From JAYODW01 sp038116745 (GTDB taxonomy: Bacteria; Pseudomonadota; Gammaproteobacteria; Ga0077536), in contig JAYODW010000051.1 in assembly GCA_038116745.1 (NCBI GenBank), forward strand, positions 1-31,023: a stretch of DNA of 31,023 nucleotides, read 5' to 3'. The notes beneath the pieces were generated by a model. The model saw only the letters and a program-made list of their open reading frames with translations, did no database searches and was not told where the DNA came from. Shown here one piece after another: positions 21,785-28,349 of this stretch; within the stretch, counting starts at the first letter, position 1; each line of letters begins with the position of its first letter. The translations under genes and the position numbers were made by a program.

Positions 21785-24670
21785 CTACTGGCAGGCTTCA
21801 CAGTCGGGGTCGAGGATGGAACAGACTTTCGGTGTTGCCGGCTCCTCTTCCTGCGCTCTGGCTACGGCGTTCAACCTGCCGTCCGCCAGGGTGCTTTTCT
21901 CGACATGGGTCGCGCCCATGGTGCGCAGGTAGTAGGTCGTTTTGAGGCCCTTGACCCAGGCGAATTTGTAAAGGTTGTCCAGTTTGCTGCCACTCGGCTC
22001 AGCCATGTAGAGGTTCAGTGACTGCGCCTGATCAAGCCATTTCTGGCGACGCGAGCCGGCTTCAACCAGCCAGCGCGGGTCGATTTCGAAAGCCGTTGCA
22101 TAGGTCTTTTTGAGGTCTGCGGGAATGCGATCGATCTGCGCCACGCTGCCGTCGTAGTACTTGAGGTCGTTGACCATGACCTCGTCCCACAGTCGACGTT
22201 GCTTCAGTTCGTCCACCAGATACATGTTGACGACGGTGAAGTCGCCGGAGAGGTTGGCTTTGACAAACAGGTTCTGATAAGTCGGTTCGATCGACTGACT
22301 GACTCCGCAGATGTTCGAGATCGTTGCGGTCGGTGCAATCGCCATGCAGTTCGAATTCCGCATGCCGACACCTGTTACGCGCTCGCGCAGCGAGTTCCAG
22401 TCGAGCGTCTGCGAGCGGTCCATATCGAGATAACCGCCGCGGCCCTCTGCCAGCAGTTCCACGGAGTCGATTGGCAGCACGCCTTTGCTCCATAAAGAAC
22501 CTTCGAAACTTGGATAGGTGCCACGCTCGACTGCCAGATCGGTTGAAGCCTTGATTGCGAAGTAGCTGATGGCCTCCATCGATTTATCAGCGAACTGGAC
22601 TGCTTCCTCGGAGGCGTAAGCATGGCCGAGGCGATACAGAGCGTCCTGGAAACCCATCAGCCCAAGGCCGACCGGGCGATGGCGCAGATTCGAGGAGCGC
22701 GCGGTCGGCACGCTGTAGTAGTTGTAGTCGATGACGTTGTCGAGCATGCGCATGGCGACATCGATGGTCCGCTCGAGTTTTTCGAGATCCAGCGCGCCGT
22801 CTTCTACATGCTGCGCCAGGTTCACCGAGCCCAGATTACATACTGCGATCTCCTGGCCGGCCGAGGTGTTCAGCGTGATCTCAGTGCACAGGTTCGAGCT
22901 GTGGATGACGCCTGCGTGCTGCTGCGGTGAGCGCAGGTTTGCGGCGTCCTTGAAGGTGATCCAGGGGTGTCCCGTTTCATAGAGCATGCCGAGCATCTTG
23001 CGCCACAGGTCGACCGCCCGCAGACGCTTGACGTTGCGGATCTCGCCGCGGGCTGCGCGCTCTTCGTATTGCGTGTAGCGCGTTTCGAAATCTGCGCCGA
23101 TGGCGTCATGCAGGTCCGGCGCTTCATCTGGCGAGAACAGGCACCACGCGCCGTCCTCGCAGACCCGTTTCATGAACAGATCCGGCACCCAGTTAGCGGT
23201 GTTCATGTCGTGCGTGCGGCGGCGATCGTCACCGGTGTTTTTGCGCAGCTCTAGGAATTCTTCGATATCGGTGTGCCAGGTCTCGAGATAGGCGCACATG
23301 GCGCCCTTGCGCTTGCCGCCCTGATTGACCGCGACCGCCGTGTCGTTGGCGACTTTGAGAAACGGCACAACGCCCTGCGATTTCCCGTTGGTGCCTTTGA
23401 TGTGAGCACCCATGCCGCGCACCTGGGTCCAGTCGTTGCCCAGACCGCCGGCGAATTTCGATAGCAGGGCGTCATCGCGGATAGCGCTGAAGATGCCGTC
23501 GAGTTCGTCAGGCACGGTGGTCAGGTAGCACGATGAAAGCTGTGGGCGCAGGGTGCCGGAATTGAACAGGGTCGGGGTCGAACTCATGAAGTCAAACGAG
23601 GACAACAGATCGTAGAACTTGATAGTCCAGCTTTCTGGTTCGATTTCGTTGATTGCGAGGCCCATCGCAACGCGCATGAAAAACGCCTGCGGTAGCTCAA
23701 AGCGGGTGCCCCGGCTCTGCAGGAAGTAGCGGTCGTAGAGCGTCTGCAGGCCCAGGTAATTGAAATTGAAGTCACGTTCGGGCTTGATGGCGCGGCCCAA
23801 GCGGGCCAGGTCGTAATTCCCCAGACGGGGATCCATCAGTTCAAGGTCGATGGCGCGCTTGATGTAGGCCTCGAAGTAGAGCGCATAGCGTTCCTGCATG
23901 TCTTCCTGCGTGGCTTCGTCCTTGCGCCCGACAAGGAAGCTCAGGGCCTCCTGGCGCAGGGTGTCGAGCAGCAGTCTTGCTGCAACGTAGGTGTAGTTGG
24001 GCTCACGCTCAATAAACATGCGCGCGCTCATCGTCGCAGCACGCGCCACGTCAGCTTCGGCGACGCCATCAAACAGCGAACGCAGGGTCTCATTCATGAC
24101 TGCGGCCGGATCGGCACCATCAACGGATTCGCACGCCTCACTGATGATTTTCCGCAAACGGGCCTCGTCGAGCGGCGAGCTGGTCCCGTCTGGCAGGCTG
24201 ACCGTCAGGGCGGACGTCTGTCGCGAAGGCGTGCTGGTGTTCTGGGTGGCGCTTGCACGCTCGCGTGCGCGCGCTTCGCGATACAGGACATAGGAACGGG
24301 CTACCTTGTGCTCGCCAGCGCGCATGAGCGCCAGCTCCACATGGTCCTGGATGTCTTCGATGTGTACAGCGCCACCGTCCGGCATGCGCCGGGTCAGCGC
24401 CGAGACCACCTGTTCGGTGAGCTCTTCGACCAGTTTGTGGATGCGGGTGGAAGCCGCTGCATTACCCCCTTCGACCGCGAGGAAGGCTTTGGTCAGGGCT
24501 ACGCCAATCTTGCTGCTGTCAAAGGCTGTAACTTTGCCGTTGCGACGAATTACCCGGTAGCCCCCGGGCGCTGTAGCCGCTACTTCGGCGTTTATTTCGC
24601 TTTGAGATGGCGCGATCGCCGTCGATTCCGGGGCTGCCTTTGGGCGAGCCGCCGCGCTGTCCAGTTCCAT
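21785..24670 (-). CDS. nrdA: Class Ia ribonucleotide reductase, large subunit with tandem ATP-cones
   Basis: NrdA reduces NDPs to dNDPs. The 961-residue protein is longer than E. coli NrdA because of its N-terminus: an ATP-cone at about 38-132 (VIRRNGKVTAFDSSKI) and a second, diverged cone-like domain at about 153-240, as in Pseudomonas aeruginosa NrdA. Catalytic residues are Cys381, Asn593, Cys595, Glu597 and Cys611; KTTYYLRT near the C-terminus holds the radical-path tyrosines, and the final DPDCEACQ supplies the redox Cys pair (957, 960). The first cone is expected to sense dATP/ATP. The ATG has a strong AGGAGGGG ribosome site. Transcription is from the NrdR-overlapped promoter upstream. 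Confidence 0.96.
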   Translation of the reverse strand: MELDSAAARPKAAPESTAIAPSQSEINAEVAATAPGGYRVIRRNGKVTAFDSSKIGVALTKAFLAVEGGNAAASTRIHKLVEELTEQVVSALTRRMPDGGAVHIEDIQDHVELALMRAGEHKVARSYVLYREARARERASATQNTSTPSRQTSALTVSLPDGTSSPLDEARLRKIISEACESVDGADPAAVMNETLRSLFDGVAEADVARAATMSARMFIEREPNYTYVAARLLLDTLRQEALSFLVGRKDEATQEDMQERYALYFEAYIKRAIDLELMDPRLGNYDLARLGRAIKPERDFNFNYLGLQTLYDRYFLQSRGTRFELPQAFFMRVAMGLAINEIEPESWTIKFYDLLSSFDFMSSTPTLFNSGTLRPQLSSCYLTTVPDELDGIFSAIRDDALLSKFAGGLGNDWTQVRGMGAHIKGTNGKSQGVVPFLKVANDTAVAVNQGGKRKGAMCAYLETWHTDIEEFLELRKNTGDDRRRTHDMNTANWVPDLFMKRVCEDGAWCLFSPDEAPDLHDAIGADFETRYTQYEERAARGEIRNVKRLRAVDLWRKMLGMLYETGHPWITFKDAANLRSPQQHAGVIHSSNLCTEITLNTSAGQEIAVCNLGSVNLAQHVEDGALDLEKLERTIDVAMRMLDNVIDYNYYSVPTARSSNLRHRPVGLGLMGFQDALYRLGHAYASEEAVQFADKSMEAISYFAIKASTDLAVERGTYPSFEGSLWSKGVLPIDSVELLAEGRGGYLDMDRSQTLDWNSLRERVTGVGMRNSNCMAIAPTATISNICGVSQSIEPTYQNLFVKANLSGDFTVVNMYLVDELKQRRLWDEVMVNDLKYYDGSVAQIDRIPADLKKTYATAFEIDPRWLVEAGSRRQKWLDQAQSLNLYMAEPSGSKLDNLYKFAWVKGLKTTYYLRTMGATHVEKSTLADGRLNAVARAQEEEPATPKVCSILDPDCEACQ

Positions 24671-24748
24671 ATCCCCTCCTGCGGTGTCTGATGGCCGGAG
24701 CCCGCTGCGCGAAGCGCGAGTTTTTCTTATAAAAACGGCCTAAGCGAC

Positions 24749-24777
24749 TGTATATCACCACAATAACATGTGGTCAA
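24749..24777 (-). promoter_or_regulatory. Sigma-70 promoter of nrdAB
   Basis: Read on the minus strand: TTGACC (24772-24777), a 17-base spacer, then TATACA (24749-24754). Both hexamers match consensus at five of six or better than four positions with ideal spacing. The start would be near 24742, giving a leader of about 70 bases to nrdA. The rest of the 322-base gap to tsaB holds the NrdR and DnaA-type sites and no gene I can see. Confidence 0.8.
24757..24774. promoter_or_regulatory. NrdR box 1
   Basis: ACCACAATAACATGTGGT is a near-palindrome fitting the NrdR consensus (AT-rich centre, ACAC-like arms). It fills the spacer between the -10 and -35 of the nrdA promoter, the right place for repression by the ATP-cone protein NrdR when dATP is high. 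Confidence 0.75.
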
Positions 24778-24789
24778 GGAAAAAGCGGA

Positions 24790-24807
24790 CCACAATATCT
24801 GGTGCTA
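24790..24807. promoter_or_regulatory. NrdR box 2
   Basis: ACCACAATATCTGGTGCT shares the ACCACAATA half with box 1 and lies 33 bases from it, about three helical turns, the usual spacing of paired NrdR boxes. It is upstream of the -35. Confidence 0.72.
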
Positions 24808-24855
24808 TTGCTGTGTACAGCTGCAGCGCTGAAGCGGACTTTTCTGGGCATAAGT

Positions 24856-24864
24856 TGGGGATAA
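24856..24864 (-). promoter_or_regulatory. Possible DnaA box (one mismatch)
   Basis: TTATCCCCA on the minus strand differs at one base from the DnaA consensus TTATCCACA. It is upstream of the nrdA promoter. The call is weak by itself and is made because a perfect box lies 58 bases away. Confidence 0.3.
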
Positions 24865-24913
24865 ATCTTCGATCTTGAGCGCAATCAGGAACTTAGTGGG
24901 GGTGCGCTGGGAT

Positions 24914-24922
24914 TGTGGATAA
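24914..24922 (-). promoter_or_regulatory. DnaA box upstream of nrdAB
   Basis: TTATCCACA on the minus strand is a perfect DnaA box. DnaA regulates nrdAB in E. coli, so a role here is plausible. A single 9-base match occurs by chance about once per 130 kb per strand. Confidence 0.45.
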
Positions 24923-24992
24923 CCCGGATTCAGGGTCCGTCAACATGCTTTGGAAAGCCCATCCCGGCGTCGCCGTGGGCGGGTAATAAGCG

Positions 24993-25655
24993 TCAGTCGA
25001 CCGCTCCACGCAGATACACCGGCTGGGCGTTTTCTGCCCGGAGTCCCGCATGCGTGGATAGCGCGTCGCGGGCCAGGCAGGCCGTGTCGGCGGCCTGTGG
25101 CCAGCCCGGCTCGATCGGGCTCAGTGCGAGATAGGCCGACGGCAGCTGCTCGCGATACTCCAGCCAGCCGTTTCCTACGCCAAGCCAGTCGTCGCCGGGG
25201 GCGAGTAGAAGTTCCGCCGGGGCTATCAGCTGGTCTTCCAACAAGCGTTCGATTTCCCCATCACGCGCGACGAAACTGGCGTAATAGGTTTCCCCGCGGC
25301 GGGCGTCCAGCAGCACAGCGATACGCCCTTCGTGGCCGCGCTGAGCCGCGCCTCGTGCGAGGGCTGCCAGACTAGAGATGCCGAGCACCGGGCAGTTCAG
25401 GGCGAGGCTGACTCCTTGGGCTACGGATGTGGCAACGCGCACGCCGGTGAACGTGCCGGGGCCGTGGCCGAAAGCCACGAGCTCAACGGCGCTGCGGGAA
25501 AGCGCGAGTTCATCCAGCACCGCGTCCATCATCTCGAACACCAGGGTCGTGTGCTGGCGCGGCGCGACCTGTTGACGCTGCGCTATACGGGACCCGTGCA
25601 AAAGAGCAACAGAGCAGCCGTCGGTTGCGGTTTCGAGAGCGAGAATGGTTGTCAT
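24993..25655 (-). CDS. tsaB: tRNA threonylcarbamoyladenosine biosynthesis protein TsaB
   Basis: TsaB is the non-catalytic dimerisation partner of TsaD in making t6A at position 37 of ANN-decoding tRNAs. The 220-residue protein begins ILALETATDGCSVALLHG (4-21), the actin-like first strand-loop, and contains FGHGPGTFTGVRVATSVAQG, the family signature. Length matches gammaproteobacterial TsaB. It is divergent from the lolC/E gene 51 bases away and shares no obvious operon with nrdA. Confidence 0.93.
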   Translation of the reverse strand: MTTILALETATDGCSVALLHGSRIAQRQQVAPRQHTTLVFEMMDAVLDELALSRSAVELVAFGHGPGTFTGVRVATSVAQGVSLALNCPVLGISSLAALARGAAQRGHEGRIAVLLDARRGETYYASFVARDGEIERLLEDQLIAPAELLLAPGDDWLGVGNGWLEYREQLPSAYLALSPIEPGWPQAADTACLARDALSTHAGLRAENAQPVYLRGAVD

Positions 25656-25692
25656 GAGGTGGCCTGAATGCTTCGTGAATGTGAGCGGCGTT

Positions 25693-25698
25693 TATAAT
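25693..25698 (+). promoter_or_regulatory. Candidate -10 box just before the lolC/E gene
   Basis: A perfect TATAAT ends 8 bases before ATG 25707, so transcription would start within about 3 bases of the start codon. No ribosome binding site is present. The -35 region is poor. A leaderless or nearly leaderless mRNA is suggested. Confidence 0.5.
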
Positions 25699-25706
25699 TT
25701 TGCCGC

Positions 25707-26948
25707 ATGAGAATACCGGTCGACCTGTTTATCGGGACGCGCTACATCTACGCGCGTCGTGGCGACCACCTGATCGGTCTCATTTCCCTGACTGCGGTCA
25801 GCGCAACGGCACTGGGCGTTGCCGTCCTGCTCACCATTCTGTCGATTATGAACGGCTTCGAGGACGAGCTCCGTGCCCGGATTCTCGGTCTCGCCGGACA
25901 TCTTGAGGTCAACGCTGACACCTCTGATCGGCAGCAGCAGGCAGAATTGCGGGCTGCCATCGTGCGCGATCCTGCGGTCGTGGCCGTGACGCCTTTCATC
26001 GCTCGAGACGTGCTGCTGGCCAACCGCGGAATGGTGCGCGCAGCGACGATGCGTGGCGTTGATCCCGAGACGGAAGCGCAGGTTACGGACCTGCTCGAGC
26101 ATGTGGTTGCCGGAAAGCTGGACAGCCTTGCTGACGGCGCGTTCCGGGTGGTGCTGGGGCGGGAACTGGCGGATCAGCTCGGAGTCGGCGTTGGAGACGA
26201 CGTGACGTTGATTCTGCCGCAGCCGCTGGTCACACCTGCAGGGCTGGTGCCGCGTTTGAAGCGCTTCACCATCGGCGCGCTGTTTGAAATCGGTTTGCAG
26301 GAGCATGACGGCGGCCTGGTTCTGGCGCACGTGGACGACGTGGCGCGTCTGTTCCGCCAGCCCGGACACATCGACGGCCTGCGGGTCCGCGTGAAGGACC
26401 CCGGCGCTGTTGCAGAGGTCAAGGCACGGCTGGGGCAGACCACGGACGCCCATATTAGCGACTGGACGGACACGCACGAGAGCCTGGTGCGCGCGCTGCG
26501 TATCGAAAAGATTGTGATGTTCACCATCCTCGCAATGGCCATCGCCGTAGCCTCGCTGAATGTGGTTTCAAATCTGGTGATCGCGGTTGCGGAGAAGAAG
26601 GGGGACATCGCGATGCTGGCCGCTCTGGGTCTCGAACGACGGCGGATTCTGCGGATCTTCCTCTATCAGGGTGGCATTACCGGCATGACGGGTGTGGCCA
26701 TCGGCGTGGCTCTGGGCTACCTGCTGGCCCGGCACATCGGTGTCATCGCGGCACGTCTGGAAGCGTGGCTCGGGTTCCATATTTTTTCGCCGGACGTCTA
26801 TTACATCAGCGCGATCCCCTCGGTTCCTGAGCCGTTCGATTTTGTTGTCACTGCAGCCGCTGCGTTGCTGCTGGCCAGCGTGGCACCGCTGTACCCTGCC
26901 TGGATGGCCGCGAGTGTTAACCCGTCGGCAGGATTACGCCATGAATAA
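25707..26948 (+). CDS. lolC: Lipoprotein-releasing ABC transporter permease, LolC/LolE family
   Basis: This inner-membrane permease extracts outer-membrane lipoproteins and passes them to LolA. The 413-residue protein has the MacB-like plan: an N-terminal helix (about 24-47, with ATALGVAVLLTILSIMNGF), a large periplasmic domain, and three C-terminal helices (about 270-300, 320-345, 370-400) with NVVSNLVIAVAEKKGDIAMLAALG. It overlaps lolD by 8 bases. No second permease follows lolD here, so it may act as a homodimer in the manner of LolF, or a lolE lies elsewhere. I therefore use lolC only as a family label. Confidence 0.88.
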   Translation: MRIPVDLFIGTRYIYARRGDHLIGLISLTAVSATALGVAVLLTILSIMNGFEDELRARILGLAGHLEVNADTSDRQQQAELRAAIVRDPAVVAVTPFIARDVLLANRGMVRAATMRGVDPETEAQVTDLLEHVVAGKLDSLADGAFRVVLGRELADQLGVGVGDDVTLILPQPLVTPAGLVPRLKRFTIGALFEIGLQEHDGGLVLAHVDDVARLFRQPGHIDGLRVRVKDPGAVAEVKARLGQTTDAHISDWTDTHESLVRALRIEKIVMFTILAMAIAVASLNVVSNLVIAVAEKKGDIAMLAALGLERRRILRIFLYQGGITGMTGVAIGVALGYLLARHIGVIAARLEAWLGFHIFSPDVYYISAIPSVPEPFDFVVTAAAALLLASVAPLYPAWMAASVNPSAGLRHE

Positions 26949-27627
26949 CGCGGTGATCGAATGTCAGGATTTGGGGCGTCGTTTTGACGACGGAGGCGGG
27001 GTGGTCGAGGTGTTGCAAGGTGTGTCCTTGCGCGTCATGCCCGGAGAGACAGTCGCAGTCACCGGTGCATCGGGCTCGGGCAAGAGCACCTTGCTGCATC
27101 TGCTCGGCGGGCTCGACCAGGCGAGCAGCGGGCGCGTTTTCCTGGGGGGGCATGCACTTGGTCAGATGAAAGACGCTGAGCGCGCGCGAATGCGTAACCG
27201 GTTGCTTGGTTTTGTCTACCAGTTTCATCACCTGTTGCCTGAGTTTTCCGCGCTGGAAAACGTCGCTATGCCGCTCCTGATCGGCGGTTGCCGCGCTGCT
27301 GAAGCTAAAGCGCGTTCAGCCGCGATGCTCGAGCGGATTGGTCTCGCTGAACGTACGCTGCATCGCCCGGCAGAGCTGTCGGGCGGCGAACGTCAGCGCG
27401 TGGCGATCGCGCGTGCGCTGGTGACGGCACCGCGCTGCCTGCTTGCCGACGAGCCGACCGGAAATCTGGACCACGCCAACGCAAGCCTGGTAGGTGACCT
27501 GCTGCTCGAACTGTGCGCGGAGCGTAATGCGGCGCTGGTTGTGGTCACGCACGATCCCGGTGTGGCCTCGCGCATGCAGAAGTGCTTTGTGTTGGACGGG
27601 GGACGGCTTAATCAGACAGGCGTTTGA
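26941..27627 (+). CDS. lolD: Lipoprotein-releasing ABC transporter ATP-binding protein
   Basis: The 228-residue ATPase drives lipoprotein release with the LolC/E permease. Walker A GASGSGKST is at 42-50, FVYQFHHLLPEFSALENV (91-108) carries the Q-loop and the sequence typical of LolD, the signature LSGGERQRVA is at 146-155 and Walker B CLLADEP at 166-172. ATG 26941 overlaps the permease stop; longer upstream frames would be embedded in the permease gene. The last 20 bases overlap the 3' end of the convergent DUF2062 gene. Confidence 0.94.
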   Translation: MNNAVIECQDLGRRFDDGGGVVEVLQGVSLRVMPGETVAVTGASGSGKSTLLHLLGGLDQASSGRVFLGGHALGQMKDAERARMRNRLLGFVYQFHHLLPEFSALENVAMPLLIGGCRAAEAKARSAAMLERIGLAERTLHRPAELSGGERQRVAIARALVTAPRCLLADEPTGNLDHANASLVGDLLLELCAERNAALVVVTHDPGVASRMQKCFVLDGGRLNQTGV

Positions 27628-28147
27628 GTCTTTCCCGGCGTCGTTGTCGAAGGCGGTGCAGCAGGTGCAGGCGCCACAGCCAGCGCACGGCGAGGTTGCC
27701 TATGGCTGCCGCACTCAAACCGCAGATCAGGCATCCCGCCAGCAATGGCCACCAGATTACTTCAAAGGTGGCCAGCATCCATTCAAACGTCGGCTCAAAG
27801 TGCATCGTCTGCACGTGATGCCCCGGGGTGGTGATCCAGCTGCCCACTTTGAACGCGAAAAGAAAAAGCGGCGCCATGGTCACCGGGTTGGTAAGCCAAA
27901 GTGCGGTGAGAGTTATCGGCAGGTTTACCCGCAGGAGGAACGCCGCGACGGTCCCGATCACCATCTGGATAGGTAAGGGGATGAACGCGAGAAAAAAGCC
28001 GAGCCCGACGCCGCCTGCGACCGAACGGCGCCCCAGATGCCACAGCTCGGGATCGTGCAGGCGGTCACCGAGCCAGCCAGCAGCACGGGATTTGGTGACC
28101 GAGTCAGGACTGCCGATATAGCGTCTTAAAAAATCGCGCGGGCTCAT
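27608..28147 (-). CDS. DUF2062 domain-containing membrane protein
   Basis: A 179-residue inner-membrane protein of unknown function. It begins MSPRDFLRRYIG and has the DUF2062 core SVAGGVGLGFFLAFIPLPIQM, then LPITLTALWLTNPVTMAPLF, and a C-terminal hydrophobic segment ending in an Arg-rich tail. I choose ATG 28147; a frame reaching 28228 would add 27 unlikely residues. It converges on lolD with a 20-base overlap and is divergent from comEC. DUF2062 genes next to comEC and an exbB homologue are common in proteobacteria. Confidence 0.85.
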   Translation of the reverse strand: MSPRDFLRRYIGSPDSVTKSRAAGWLGDRLHDPELWHLGRRSVAGGVGLGFFLAFIPLPIQMVIGTVAAFLLRVNLPITLTALWLTNPVTMAPLFLFAFKVGSWITTPGHHVQTMHFEPTFEWMLATFEVIWWPLLAGCLICGLSAAAIGNLAVRWLWRLHLLHRLRQRRRERLKRLSD

Positions 28148-28349
28148 CAGGCGATTAGCGATCTCAGATTCGCAGGGCTCCGTGCTGGTGCGATCGGCGC
28201 GGTGTTGCGCCCGGCCCGCGCCAGTCATTGCAGTTCTTAGGCCGCGAGCGCTGGAACACAGACAAAGCGCGGGCTAAAGTTGTCTGCAGCGCTGCCAGGG
28301 ATTGGCGCGCGCAGGCACCCGGCTGGGGTGCGTTGGTCAGGGACGACGC

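Noticed and set aside
25692..26477. 261-codon minus-strand frame opposite the lolC/E gene
   Set aside because: It lies wholly antisense to a well-recognised permease and its translation shows no family features.
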